Source of the DNA: Elusimicrobiales bacterium
Lineage (GTDB): Bacteria > Elusimicrobiota > Elusimicrobia > Elusimicrobiales > UBA9959
Assembly: GCA_028713125.1 (NCBI GenBank)
Contig: JAQTOU010000011.1
Span: forward strand, 1-55,052
DNA length: 55,052 bases
Direction: 5' to 3'
Position numbers and translations under genes: made by a program. The stretch's first letter is position 1. Each line of letters starts with the position of its first letter. Below are positions 8,157 through 17,319 of the stretch, piece by piece. The notes under the pieces were generated by a model. The model ran no database searches. It saw only the letters and a program-made list of their open reading frames with translations, and was not told the origin of the DNA.

Positions 8157-9770
8157 ATGATGAAGGCTTTCACTTCTTTTGTTTTACTGCTCTCCTTCGC
8201 GCTCCCCGCGCCCGCCGCGGACCAGCCCGCGCCGGGCGGCGCCGGGCTTTCCACGGCCGCCGTTAATACTTCTTCCGCCGCGGCGGTCCCCGTTCTTTCT
8301 TACGATTACGGGATGGCGCAGCGCAAGCGGGGCGATACCGCCGCCGCCAAGGAGACCTTCCTGAAACTCCTGGAGCAGACTCCCGACAGCGGGGGGGCTT
8401 TGGAAGGCCTGTCTTTGACCTGCATGGCCCTCGGGCAGTACGAGGAGGCGCTGGTCTACCTCGGGCGCTGGAACGCTCAGTCGCCTCACAATACATACAT
8501 TCTCGGGCTTCTCGTCCGGGCCCAGAACAGGCAAAGGGACGAGGCCGGGGCCCTGCGGACTTACAAGGAGATCGTAGAATGCGACAAGCGCGACTGCGTT
8601 TCGAGGCGGCGGCTCGACTCCTCCATGGAACTGCTCCAGGCCGGGATCTTCCCTCGCGCAAGGTCTTCCAAGTCTTATTCCGTAGAAGGCGTAGGGACAT
8701 CGAACCCCCAGCGCATACTTTATGAAGGCTACTCGGTCGGCAGCCGTTTCCGGGCGCCGCTCAAGGCCGGCCTCGACCTCGTCGGAGGCGTCGAGATACG
8801 CGAAGAGGCGCAAAGGAATGACGGCCAGGGTTTTACCTATTATGACGTACAGGAAAAGATCTATTCAGCCGGTCTTGGCGGGCGGCCCAGCCGCGACCTG
8901 AAATGGGAAGCCGAGTACGGGCAGTCCGCGCTTTCTGACCTGAAGGGCTCGGGCGTCGGGAATAAAGTCATGAACCGGGCGCGGTTGGCGGGCGCCCTGC
9001 ACGCCTATGATTCTGATTTCAGGCTTGCGCTTGCGCATGCCCCCAGGTTCCTCCGCGGCTCAGGCGGCACGCAGTATTTCAGCCTGCTCAGGGAGAACTC
9101 CGCGCGCGCGGAGGCGGAATTCAGCGCCCTCAACTGGAACTGGCTGGCCCGCGCGGGGCTCTACGGGACCTCCGACGGCACTACCCTCGGGACTTATTCC
9201 CTGCGCGGGAACCGCGAGCTTGGCGGCAATATTCTTCAGTCCGGCTATTCGCACGGCCAGCAGGAATTTTACAGCGCCTCGGCGTCCGGGCGCCTGCGCT
9301 ACGTCAATACCGACACTCTCAGCGCGGGCCTCCGGCGTAGCGTGGACGATAAATACCGCGCGGGAGCTTCTTACGCCTATACCGGCTACTCGGACAGGAA
9401 TTACCTCAATGAGCTGGACGGGGAACTGACCGGCTGGCTCCCCTGGAACAAGGAGTTCTACGGGACCTACCAGTACTCGCTGCAGAATTTCAGGGCGCCC
9501 TATGCCGGCTATCCCTCCAGCGACCTGACCGCGCATTTGCTCGGCGCGTACTGGCGGCGCTGCCATGGCCGGAACTGGGCGGCGCTTGCCGGCTATGAGC
9601 GCGGGATCATGCGGGACAACCGCGGCTCCTACCAGGCGAACACCTATCTTGCGGAGGCGGAGTGGTACCGGGGGGCTAACGCTTCAGTCCGCGCCCAGGC
9701 AAAGAAGCGCGACACCACCGGGCGGGGCCATTCCTACTCGGCGGGCCTGCAGGCCCGCTATAGTTTCTGA
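8157..9770 (+). CDS. TPR plus YaiO-like outer-membrane beta-barrel protein
   Basis: About 537 residues from the ATG at 8157, chosen over a TTG at 8148 because a signal peptide begins there (MMKAFTSFVLLLSFALP) and an AGGAC ribosome site is correctly spaced. Residues ~45-150 contain about three TPR-like repeats (YGMAQRKRGDTAAAKETF, EGLSLTCMALGQYEEAL). The rest alternates aromatic and polar residues in ~14-18 short strands and ends in Tyr-Ser-Phe, the usual outer-membrane barrel terminus. The TPR-YaiO layout is common in polysaccharide export or modification loci. It follows the first transferase by 12 bases. Confidence 0.75.
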   Translation: MMKAFTSFVLLLSFALPAPAADQPAPGGAGLSTAAVNTSSAAAVPVLSYDYGMAQRKRGDTAAAKETFLKLLEQTPDSGGALEGLSLTCMALGQYEEALVYLGRWNAQSPHNTYILGLLVRAQNRQRDEAGALRTYKEIVECDKRDCVSRRRLDSSMELLQAGIFPRARSSKSYSVEGVGTSNPQRILYEGYSVGSRFRAPLKAGLDLVGGVEIREEAQRNDGQGFTYYDVQEKIYSAGLGGRPSRDLKWEAEYGQSALSDLKGSGVGNKVMNRARLAGALHAYDSDFRLALAHAPRFLRGSGGTQYFSLLRENSARAEAEFSALNWNWLARAGLYGTSDGTTLGTYSLRGNRELGGNILQSGYSHGQQEFYSASASGRLRYVNTDTLSAGLRRSVDDKYRAGASYAYTGYSDRNYLNELDGELTGWLPWNKEFYGTYQYSLQNFRAPYAGYPSSDLTAHLLGAYWRRCHGRNWAALAGYERGIMRDNRGSYQANTYLAEAEWYRGANASVRAQAKKRDTTGRGHSYSAGLQARYSF

Positions 9771-9816
9771 ATAACAGTCTTTTTTCGCTGGAACACCGTT
9801 TCGAGGCCATATTTCT

Positions 9817-12213
9817 ATGATGAAGTTTTTCAGCCGGCTGCCGGATCTTCCAAGGATCTCTGAAGCCGTTTCACGGTTCTTTAACCTTTTACCGGCCCTG
9901 CTGCTCGCTTTCTTTTTCCTGCGGGCCGCGGAAATGGGCGGCGGGATAGAGACCGGCGCGGCTTACTCGGCGATGGCGGGGGTGGCGGCGGCCGCGGTCT
10001 GGCAGGATATGATCAGCCTGGCCCGGTACCTGCCCGCCCTCTTCCTGTACTCGCTCCCTTTCCTTCTTCCGCGGTCGCGCCGCGTTTGTTTCTGGGGCCT
10101 GGGCCTGGCCTGGTCGCTGCTTCTGCTGGTGCAGACCTCGCTGGTACAATATTTCCTCACGGCGCGCGTCCCTCTCGGCGCTGACCTGTTCTCTTACGAC
10201 CTGACCGACATAATAACTACGACCGAGGGAGGCCTGCCGGTCAAGGTCGCGGCCGCCGCCGGCCTGCTTCTGGCCTTGTCCGGCTTCTGGTCGGCGCTGC
10301 TTGCGCTGAGCCGGAGTTCACGGCAGGTCCTGCCGAAGCGTATAGCTTTTTCCGTGCTGGCGGCTGCCCTGTTAGTGATGGCGGGCGCCCCGAAGCGGTC
10401 CAGCTACGCCGGTTCCGGTACCGAGTACATTTACGATCTGACCCTAAATAAGGCGGCGTATTTTTTTGACGACAGCTTTTCTTACCTGGTTAAAGCCCGG
10501 TTGAAAAAAAAGACCGACCCGGAAGCCGGGCCCGTTCCGGCCCCTTCCGCTACCGGTTTCCGCTACCTGGACCCGAAGTATCCTTTCCTGCGCGAAGAGC
10601 GGACCCCCGACGTCCTGGGGCCTCAGCTCCAGATAAAACCCGGCAGCCCGCCGAACTTGGTCTTTATCATCGTGGAAGGCCTTGGCCGGGCTTTCTCCGG
10701 GCCGGACGCGCACCTTGGAAGTTTCACGCCCGAGCTGGACAAAATCGCGGAGAACAGCCTGTACTGGGAGAATTTCCTCGCAGTCCAGGGGAGAACTTTC
10801 GGGATCTTGCCGTCTTTATTCTCTTCTCTTCCTTTCGGAGATGAAGGTTTTGCCGAGCTGGGGGAGCGCATGCCTCCGCATGTTTCGCTGCTCAGCGTGC
10901 TAAAGGCCAATAAGTACCGCCTGAAATGCTATGTCGGATTCGACATGAATTTCGATAATGACCGCTCGTTCTACCGCCGCCAGGGCGCGGACCTGCTGGT
11001 GGACGAGAATGATTTCGGGCCCGGCTATGTCCGAAGCAATAGCTGGGGCTATGCCGATAATGACCTGGTTTCCAGGGCGCTGGAGAGCGAGGCCCAGGAC
11101 GCGAAGCAGCCTTTCGTGTCGGTGCTCAAGACCACGACGATGCATACCCCCTACACTTTCAACGGCCAGAAGGATTCCTATGCCGGCTTCGAGCGGTACC
11201 TCGACAAAATAGGCATAGCTGAAAAGAAGAAGGACGCCTACCGCGAATACCGGAACATCTACACTTCCATCCTCTACACCGACCGGGCGCTCGGCCGCTT
11301 CTTCGAAGAAATGAAAAAGAAGCCTTCGTACCAGAACACGGTGTTCATAATCACCGGCGACCACCGGCTGCCGGAGATCCCGCTGGCGACGCGGATCGAC
11401 AGGTTCCATGTGCCGCTGATAATTTTCTCGCCGCTGCTGAAGGCGCCGGCCAGGATCAAGTCGGTCTCCTCCCATTTCGACGTCGCGCCTTCGCTCCTGG
11501 CTTTCTTCTCCCGCAATTACGGCTTCCAGACTCCGAGCTCCGTCACCTGGCTGGGCTCCGGCCTTGATATGGAGCCTTCCTTCAGGAACGTCCATGAGTT
11601 CCCGATGAAACAGACCAAGACGAATTTGGTGGACTTTGTTTCAGGGACCTGGTACCTTAACCAGGAGACTCTTTATAAACTTGGCGACGGAATGGACAGC
11701 GAGCCGGTCCGCGACAGCGCCGCGCTGGCCCTGATACAGTCGCAGTTCGCGGCTTTTCGCGCCGCAAACGACCAGTTCGCCCGCACGCTGGCGATCGCTC
11801 CCGGCGGGGTGGGCGTCCGGTCTAAAGCTTATGCCGCGGAAGCCGCGGTCAAAGCGCCGGCGCCGCAGGGCGGCGGCCCAAGCGCGCTTTCCGTCAGCGA
11901 AGTCCTGGCGCCGGAGGAAGCGCAGTCCGGGAAATTGACCATAAAGGCGGTATTCGCCAATACCGGGCGGGGAGAGTCGGATCCTTTCGTCCCGCTGGTA
12001 GTCCTGCTTGGAGCGGACGGCCGGGAGGTGTCGGAATCTTACGGCCCGCAGCAGCAGCTTGCGCCCGGGAAAACGGTAGCTCTCCAGCTTCCGATAAAAT
12101 CCGCGGGAGCGGCCCCGGGCCGGTATTTCCTGGCGGTGATCCCGTCGCACCCGATGACCGGCAAGCGCGTTGGCGGGGGGAAGTTCCATATCCCGGTAGC
12201 TTTACACGATTGA
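9817..12213 (+). CDS. LTA synthase/MdoB-like phosphoglycerol transferase 2 with C-terminal extension
   Basis: A 798-residue paralogue-type enzyme. About five membrane segments in the first ~200 residues precede a sulfatase domain (~285-570) with LVFIIVEGLGRAFSG (metal-binding Glu), the catalytic Thr in VQGRTFGILPS, WGYADNDL and the late TGDHRLPE. Beyond it is an extension of ~130 residues (668-798) with an Ala/Pro linker and a beta-sandwich pattern ending KFHIPVALHD, resembling a CARDB/Ig-like accessory domain and probably binding an acceptor. The stop overlaps the next ATG by 4 bases (ATGA), showing coupling. Two transferases in one operon suggest initiation and extension or different acceptors. 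Confidence 0.8.
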   Translation: MMKFFSRLPDLPRISEAVSRFFNLLPALLLAFFFLRAAEMGGGIETGAAYSAMAGVAAAAVWQDMISLARYLPALFLYSLPFLLPRSRRVCFWGLGLAWSLLLLVQTSLVQYFLTARVPLGADLFSYDLTDIITTTEGGLPVKVAAAAGLLLALSGFWSALLALSRSSRQVLPKRIAFSVLAAALLVMAGAPKRSSYAGSGTEYIYDLTLNKAAYFFDDSFSYLVKARLKKKTDPEAGPVPAPSATGFRYLDPKYPFLREERTPDVLGPQLQIKPGSPPNLVFIIVEGLGRAFSGPDAHLGSFTPELDKIAENSLYWENFLAVQGRTFGILPSLFSSLPFGDEGFAELGERMPPHVSLLSVLKANKYRLKCYVGFDMNFDNDRSFYRRQGADLLVDENDFGPGYVRSNSWGYADNDLVSRALESEAQDAKQPFVSVLKTTTMHTPYTFNGQKDSYAGFERYLDKIGIAEKKKDAYREYRNIYTSILYTDRALGRFFEEMKKKPSYQNTVFIITGDHRLPEIPLATRIDRFHVPLIIFSPLLKAPARIKSVSSHFDVAPSLLAFFSRNYGFQTPSSVTWLGSGLDMEPSFRNVHEFPMKQTKTNLVDFVSGTWYLNQETLYKLGDGMDSEPVRDSAALALIQSQFAAFRAANDQFARTLAIAPGGVGVRSKAYAAEAAVKAPAPQGGGPSALSVSEVLAPEEAQSGKLTIKAVFANTGRGESDPFVPLVVLLGADGREVSESYGPQQQLAPGKTVALQLPIKSAGAAPGRYFLAVIPSHPMTGKRVGGGKFHIPVALHD

Positions 12214-13157
12214 TGAAAAATAAAATATTAATTTCCCTGGCGCTCCAGCTCCTCGCCGCTTCCGCTTTCGCGGCCCCGGCGGAGCGGGCCGTCTGGACCT
12301 GGGAGAAAGATTCCTATGCCGTGGTGGAAGACACAGCCGCCGCCGACGAGGCCATAGCCTTCATGCGCGCTAAAAAAATACGCACGCTCTACCTTTACGC
12401 CGACGCTTTCGAGGGGCGCAATTTGCTGGAGGACAGCCCTGAATCGTACCGCCGGTTCATCCGCCGCCTGCACAGCCGCGGCCTGCGAGCCTACGCCCTG
12501 CTCGGTTCGGCGTACCTGCATACCGAGGAATATGTCCTGCCGGAGAACAGGCAGGACGCGCTGGCCATGTTCCAGCGGGTGCTTACCTACAATGCCTCGG
12601 CCAAACCCGGTGAGCGGTTCGACGGCGTGAACCTGGATATCGAGCCCCACCTCCTGGACCAGTGGGATACGCAGAAGGACCGGCTGCTTCTGCAGTTCCT
12701 CGACCTGGGGCAGGCACTGATGGAGCTTAAGAAGAGCTCCGGGCAGAAACTTGCGGTCGGCCCGGCCATCCCGTTCTGGCTCGACGGGACGGAGCTGGAA
12801 TGGAACGGATCTAAAAAGCCAGTAAGCGAGCATGTAATTGATATTTACGATTATGTCGCCTTGATGGATTACCGCGACCACGCCGAAGGCGCGGACGGGA
12901 TCATCTCCCACGCGCTGAGCGAATTAAAATACGCCGGCCTCAACAAGCGCAAGGTAGTCGTAGGCGTGGAGGTTACGCCCAATGAGCTGCAGAAGGTCTC
13001 GTTCAACCACCTGGGCGAGCCGGAGCTGGAGCGCGAGCTTGCGCTGGCTGAAAAAGCCTTCCGCGCCGAGCCGGCTTTCGCGGGCTTCGCTATCCACCAT
13101 TTCCGGGGTTACAAGGTCTGGCTGGGGCGCAAGCCCGTGACGGAAGGGGACAAGTGA
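12210..13157 (+). CDS. exported glycoside-hydrolase-like TIM-barrel protein
   Basis: A 315-residue protein with a signal peptide (residues 1-21, ending SAFAAPA). The remainder alternates helices and strands like a TIM barrel. RTLYLYADAF, GLRAYALLG, the acidic FDGVNLDIEPHLLDQW at ~142-157, YDYVALMDYRDHA and VVVGVEV resemble the strand ends of GH18/GH-A-like catalytic domains, with Asp/Glu in VNLDIEPH as probable catalytic acids. I cannot assign a named family. Its four-base overlap with the second transferase suggests it trims or binds the same periplasmic glycan. Confidence 0.55.
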   Translation: MMKNKILISLALQLLAASAFAAPAERAVWTWEKDSYAVVEDTAAADEAIAFMRAKKIRTLYLYADAFEGRNLLEDSPESYRRFIRRLHSRGLRAYALLGSAYLHTEEYVLPENRQDALAMFQRVLTYNASAKPGERFDGVNLDIEPHLLDQWDTQKDRLLLQFLDLGQALMELKKSSGQKLAVGPAIPFWLDGTELEWNGSKKPVSEHVIDIYDYVALMDYRDHAEGADGIISHALSELKYAGLNKRKVVVGVEVTPNELQKVSFNHLGEPELERELALAEKAFRAEPAFAGFAIHHFRGYKVWLGRKPVTEGDK

Positions 13158-13163
13158 TATTTT

Positions 13164-13523
13164 ATGAGAAAAAGAATCCAGAGCTTTAAATACGCCTTCA
13201 AGGGGATCCATAACGTCGTTTCTTCGGAGATCAATTTCCGGATCCACCTGGCCGCGGCGCTGATGGTTTCGCTTTCAGGCTTCTATTTCAGGATCTCCGC
13301 CGGCGAATGGCTCGCCGTGCTGCTCTGCTTCTCCATGGTGATGGCGGCGGAAGCGTTCAACAGCGCTATCGAGGAGCTGGTGGATTTTGTCTCGCCCGGG
13401 CAGCACGCCAAGGCGGGAAAGGTTAAGGATATCGCGGCCGGGGCCGTCCTGATCGCCTCGGTCGGCGCCGCGCTTATAGGGTGTCTTATTTTTTTCCCGA
13501 AAATAGCGGCGCGGCTGAATTAA
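13164..13523 (+). CDS. dgkA: diacylglycerol/undecaprenol kinase
   Basis: A 119-residue integral membrane kinase of the DgkA family. The N-terminal amphipathic stretch FKYAFKGIHNVV is followed by three membrane helices and the signature AEAFNSAIEELVDFV at ~64-78 with active-site Glu and Asn residues. It phosphorylates diacylglycerol (or undecaprenol in some relatives) with ATP. Six bases separate it from the glycosidase-like gene, so it closes the operon. The placement makes sense because phosphoglycerol transferases consume phosphatidylglycerol and release diacylglycerol, which this enzyme can return to phospholipid synthesis. Confidence 0.9.
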   Translation: MRKRIQSFKYAFKGIHNVVSSEINFRIHLAAALMVSLSGFYFRISAGEWLAVLLCFSMVMAAEAFNSAIEELVDFVSPGQHAKAGKVKDIAAGAVLIASVGAALIGCLIFFPKIAARLN

Positions 13524-13525
13524 GC

Positions 13526-14641
13526 TCAGTTCTTCCCGGCTTTGGCCCTGCCGTAGCTTTCGATAAAATCCGAACATTCCGGCGCGGACGAATTGAAAGC
13601 GTGGATGGCTATCGGCCTCTCCAGCTTCATTAGTTCCTTCATCGCCTCGTTCTTGCCGGCCTTGCTTAAGGTCTTCCAGGAATAATTTACCAGCGCGAGC
13701 TTATGCTGCGCGGCTATCGTTCTCTCTTTCGTGATCCAGGGGAGGTCTTCCTTGTCTTCCGGGTCGAGCAGCGAGACGACCGTCTTTACGCTTCCGTTCA
13801 GGATATAGCCGAAAAATTCTTCGTCGGTAGGGTAGGGAATGAAAAACACGTTCTCGGCCAGGACGCTGATCCCGCCCCTTTCGAACTTCTTGATATCGTA
13901 AAGGGTGCGAAGGCTCTCCGCCTGAAGAGAGGTTAATTTAACGTCTTTGGAGACCGAGCCCAGGATCTTTTTAAATACATTGACCCGGTCCTTTCCCAGG
14001 TAGCAGTGCACGTAGTACCTGCCTGCGCCTTTGTCCATCAGCTCTTTAAGCCTGTCCCCTACCTGGTTATTGTCCGAGACCCAGGGCAGCATCGGGATAC
14101 CGATAAGCGCGATGCCGGCCTCTTTTGCCGCCGCCTCTTCCCGGCTTATCAAAGCCGGCTCGAACGGGACCACGGCTGGGCTCAACAGGGAGATAACGGC
14201 GGTGTATCCTTCTTTCCGCAGCTCCGCCAGCTTCGCTTCATCCGGATACGGGCCGAAGACGAACTCTATCCCCGCCGAGCTGGCGGAGCTCTCTTTCATC
14301 CCGCCGTCTATCATAAGTTTCGGATTCATCCAGAACCAGAGGGAGACGGCGAAGACCAGCAGGGACCCGGCGGGAAGCCCCGCTTTTCCAATTTTCCCGC
14401 CGGTTGACGCCGTGATCCTGGAAAACAGCCTGGCGCAGAGAAAAGAGACGACGATCAGTATACCTATGAACAGAAAAACCAGCGCCTTTTCTCCGGGATC
14501 GCTCCACCCGTTGGCCCTGGAGAAATTGGCCAGCCAGCGGACCGGGCCCATCAGGGTCAGCGTCCCCAGGAAGAAGCCGAGACAGAGCCAATAGTAAAGC
14601 AGTAGAAAAAAACCCTTTAATGAGAAATCGCTTTGGTTCAT
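13526..14641 (-). CDS. membrane protein with tandem dual-specificity-phosphatase-like domains
   Basis: A 371-residue protein. Four hydrophobic segments occupy the first ~115 residues, then come two related domains. The first (~128-235) runs from FGPYPDEAKLAELRKEGYTA to the P-loop His-Cys-Tyr-Leu-Gly-Lys-Asp-Arg, a complete HCX5R phosphatase signature. The second (~265-365) begins similarly (FIPYPTDEEFF, TVVSLLDPED), but the matching loop reads IHAFNSSAPE with no catalytic Cys, so it looks catalytically dead. Substrate may be a phosphoinositide-like lipid, protein or sugar phosphate. It is the last gene of the minus-strand group with the glycosyltransferase, three bases downstream of it. Confidence 0.7.
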   Translation of the reverse strand: MNQSDFSLKGFFLLLYYWLCLGFFLGTLTLMGPVRWLANFSRANGWSDPGEKALVFLFIGILIVVSFLCARLFSRITASTGGKIGKAGLPAGSLLVFAVSLWFWMNPKLMIDGGMKESSASSAGIEFVFGPYPDEAKLAELRKEGYTAVISLLSPAVVPFEPALISREEAAAKEAGIALIGIPMLPWVSDNNQVGDRLKELMDKGAGRYYVHCYLGKDRVNVFKKILGSVSKDVKLTSLQAESLRTLYDIKKFERGGISVLAENVFFIPYPTDEEFFGYILNGSVKTVVSLLDPEDKEDLPWITKERTIAAQHKLALVNYSWKTLSKAGKNEAMKELMKLERPIAIHAFNSSAPECSDFIESYGRAKAGKN

Positions 14642-14644
14642 GGT

Positions 14645-16054
14645 TTAATGCGCTTTCCTTTCCTGTTTGCCCCAGCTGGTCTCCCTGAACGAGAAAGTCG
14701 CTTTTACCCGCTCGAGCAGCATGATCTCCCTGTAGCCGAAGAATTCCACTACGGAAAGCAGGCAGAGGCGCAGGATGTCGGAATTTTTCCTGTAGCGGCG
14801 GTAGTTGAAGTTATCCAGGAAGACCGCGGCTATATTTATGGAGATGCCCCAGAGTATGGCCACCGCTATCAGCAGGAGCAGGAACTTTGTATTCAGCACC
14901 CCCAGCAGGTAAAAGATCGGGATGGAGATATAGCCCATCAGCTCAAGTATGGGCCCGACCACTTCAACGAAGACGAAGTAGGAAACCGCGAACAGGCTTA
15001 CCTTGCCGTACTTCGGGTTCAGGATCATGACCCGGTTGGTGCGGAGGCAGTCGATGAGGCCCCTGTGCCAGCGGTTGCGCTGTCTGCGGAGTATCGACAG
15101 GGTATAGGGAACCTGAGTCCAGCAGACGGGGTCGGGGACGAAAAATATCTTGTAGGGGATCTTGTTGTCCAGGCAGTGCCGGTGCAGGCGCATTACCAGG
15201 TCCATATCCTCGCCGACGGTCTTCCTGTAGCCGTTCACCGCCAGCACCATGTCTTTCCTGAAGACGCCGAAAGCGCCGGAGATTATCAGCAGGCTTTTGA
15301 GCAGGTTCCAGCCTGTGCGCCCCGAGAGGAAGGCCCGCGTGTATTCCAGGACCTGTATGGCCTCCATGGTTTTCTCAGGCAGCTCGATATCGCTGACCGC
15401 CCCGTCTTTTACTTTGCAGCCGTTTATCACGCGTACTATGCCGCCGGTGGCTATCAGCTCGTCGTCCTCGATGAAAAGCTTGGAGGCTTTCAGCACCGCG
15501 TCCGGCTCAAGGAGGGAGTCGGCGTCTATGGAGCAGAAAATAGGATAGGAGGAAACGTTTATCCCGGCGTTTATAGCGTCGGCTTTCCCGCCGTTCTCTT
15601 TATCCACTACGATAAGGTTGGCGTAATCCCCGGACACATATACGGCTTTTATCGGCGCGTGCGGGACCTGCAGGCGCACCGGTTTCGTGTAGGGTTGCAA
15701 TTTGAAGTCCCGCTTCAGAATGCCGATAGTATCGTCGGAAGAGCCGTCGTTTATGACGATTATCTCGAATTCCGGATAATGCAGGTTCAGCAGGGACTTT
15801 ATGCTGTTGGAGACTACCTCCGCCTCGTTATAGGCCGGCACTATGACCGAAACGGGCTTGTAATAAGAGTCGGAGAGCAGCAGGCGCCTTGCGCTGCGCG
15901 TGGTGGAAAGATAGGAGTGCTGGACGATGTCTTTAAGGGCGGAAAAGATAAGCAGGGTGTAGGTGGAGTTTATGGCGATGAAATATAAAAATATTATCCC
16001 CTGTATGAAATAGGCGATGTATATTACCGTAGGGCTCAGGATTATGTGGTTCAT
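14645..16054 (-). CDS. family 2 glycosyltransferase, PgaC/hyaluronan-synthase-like
   Basis: A 469-residue processive-type membrane glycosyltransferase. It has one N-terminal membrane helix (~10-32), a GT2 catalytic domain (~70-300) with VIVPAYNEAE, INDGSSDDT, the DxD-like FCSIDADSLLE, the acceptor-side GEDMDL (Glu-Asp) and the QxxRW motif as RQRNRWHRG. Three to four C-terminal membrane helices follow. These enzymes build beta-linked polysaccharides such as poly-N-acetylglucosamine from UDP-sugars and push them across the membrane. It overlaps the HEAT gene by four bases and is followed by the phosphatase-like gene, indicating a signal-controlled polysaccharide unit. Confidence 0.85.
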   Translation of the reverse strand: MNHIILSPTVIYIAYFIQGIIFLYFIAINSTYTLLIFSALKDIVQHSYLSTTRSARRLLLSDSYYKPVSVIVPAYNEAEVVSNSIKSLLNLHYPEFEIIVINDGSSDDTIGILKRDFKLQPYTKPVRLQVPHAPIKAVYVSGDYANLIVVDKENGGKADAINAGINVSSYPIFCSIDADSLLEPDAVLKASKLFIEDDELIATGGIVRVINGCKVKDGAVSDIELPEKTMEAIQVLEYTRAFLSGRTGWNLLKSLLIISGAFGVFRKDMVLAVNGYRKTVGEDMDLVMRLHRHCLDNKIPYKIFFVPDPVCWTQVPYTLSILRRQRNRWHRGLIDCLRTNRVMILNPKYGKVSLFAVSYFVFVEVVGPILELMGYISIPIFYLLGVLNTKFLLLLIAVAILWGISINIAAVFLDNFNYRRYRKNSDILRLCLLSVVEFFGYREIMLLERVKATFSFRETSWGKQERKAH

Positions 16055-17280
16055 GAAGCGGTTTTCGCGCCGTCCAGCGCGTATCTCGCCGCGTCGGCGG
16101 CGAACTTGTCCGGGGAAGCAGTTTCCTCTTTGAGGATCTCGAGCCCGCGGTCTCCCATCCTGGAGAGGGCCAGGGCGGCGTTAAGCCTTATGTGGTAATT
16201 GCCGTCATGCAGCAGCGACTTGAGGGCCCGGAGGATCTCCGTGCTGTGGAGATGGGCGTTCCTGAGGTCGGTAAGCCGCGCCCGCCAGTCTTTATGGCGC
16301 AGTATGCTTGGCAGGACGGCGAAGTGGTGATTGGGGTCGTGCAGCAGGGTTTTAGAGTCTTCCTTGATGTCGGAGTCGCTCAAATGCGCGTATTTCAGGG
16401 CGGTCAGCCTTACCCGCCAGTCTTTATGGCGCAGAACCTCCGGCAGCACGTCGAAATCGCCCATCCCCACGAGCGTTTTTATGCAGGAAATAATAATTTC
16501 CGGCTCGGACTGGAAGGCCGCATAATATTCTCTTACGACCGGCCCCGCCTTGTCGCAGGCGGCGGCCCGGCAGGCCGAGAGGCAGTCCCGCTTAACCTTT
16601 ACGATTATTCCGGCGTCGTTCATTATCTCCCTGAGGAAAGAACCGAAATCTTCTTCCAGCCCGGAGTTCTTGAGCGCCGTTACTATATTAAAAAAAACGT
16701 CCTCGGTGTATTTGGCGGTCAGGTAGGGGAGGGAGGAAAGCATTTTTGAGACGGCGTAAAGGTCCTCTTTGCCTTGTACCAGCAGGCTGAGCCCGTAGAG
16801 GATGCGGTACTTTACCGTATTTGAGTTTTCTTTCTCGAAAGCGCTGAAGAAGAAGTCCCTGTTCGTTTTCAGCTTAAGGGAAGAAAGGATGTCTATCGCG
16901 TGGGCCCGCTTGTACCAGATCTGGTTGGAGGCGAGGCGTATGTAATACCGGTCTATCCCGAACTCGGTTATAAGCCGGGAGGCGCGCTCCGCTATTTCGC
17001 CCTCGAAACTCTCGATTATGCTCGAGGTCGCCTCGCCGTAGGCTTCGTACTCCGCGGAGTCCCGCGGCCTCTCTAGTATCTCCGCCGGTTCGGTCACGGT
17101 GACGGCGGCCGTCAGGATCCTGTGCTTGAGAAGTTCTTTTTTCGCCTCCGAACTCTCTATGCTGCGCTTGTGGACCAGCAGGAAAACTATCTCCGAGATA
17201 TTCAGGGCCGCAAGCAGGAATACCGCAAAATAGAGGAAGGTGTAGAAATCGGGGGAGGAAGTGAGGCGCGTCAGGAACAT
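16051..17280 (-). CDS. membrane-anchored HEAT-repeat protein
   Basis: A 409-residue protein with one N-terminal membrane helix (~13-35). The cytoplasmic remainder is helical, with HEAT/PBS-lyase-like repeats becoming regular after residue ~270: SCIKTLVGMGDFDVLPEVLRHKDWRVRLT-type units, including two nearly identical blocks around LRHKDWRxRLT, and a final NYHIRLNAALALSRMGD. HEAT repeats are protein-protein scaffolds. Overlap with the glycosyltransferase gene suggests it forms part of, or regulates, that enzyme's complex, as seen for HEAT partners of other GT2 synthases. It has no catalytic motif. Confidence 0.7.
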   Translation of the reverse strand: MFLTRLTSSPDFYTFLYFAVFLLAALNISEIVFLLVHKRSIESSEAKKELLKHRILTAAVTVTEPAEILERPRDSAEYEAYGEATSSIIESFEGEIAERASRLITEFGIDRYYIRLASNQIWYKRAHAIDILSSLKLKTNRDFFFSAFEKENSNTVKYRILYGLSLLVQGKEDLYAVSKMLSSLPYLTAKYTEDVFFNIVTALKNSGLEEDFGSFLREIMNDAGIIVKVKRDCLSACRAAACDKAGPVVREYYAAFQSEPEIIISCIKTLVGMGDFDVLPEVLRHKDWRVRLTALKYAHLSDSDIKEDSKTLLHDPNHHFAVLPSILRHKDWRARLTDLRNAHLHSTEILRALKSLLHDGNYHIRLNAALALSRMGDRGLEILKEETASPDKFAADAARYALDGAKTAS

Positions 17281-17319
17281 ATTGCTATCCGCGGGGACCG
17301 GCTCCGCCCTGGACAGCTC

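Noticed and set aside
14633-15988. 451-codon plus-strand open frame
   Set aside because: It is opposite the GT2 glycosyltransferase, whose catalytic motifs and membrane helices are clear. The plus frame is a shadow.
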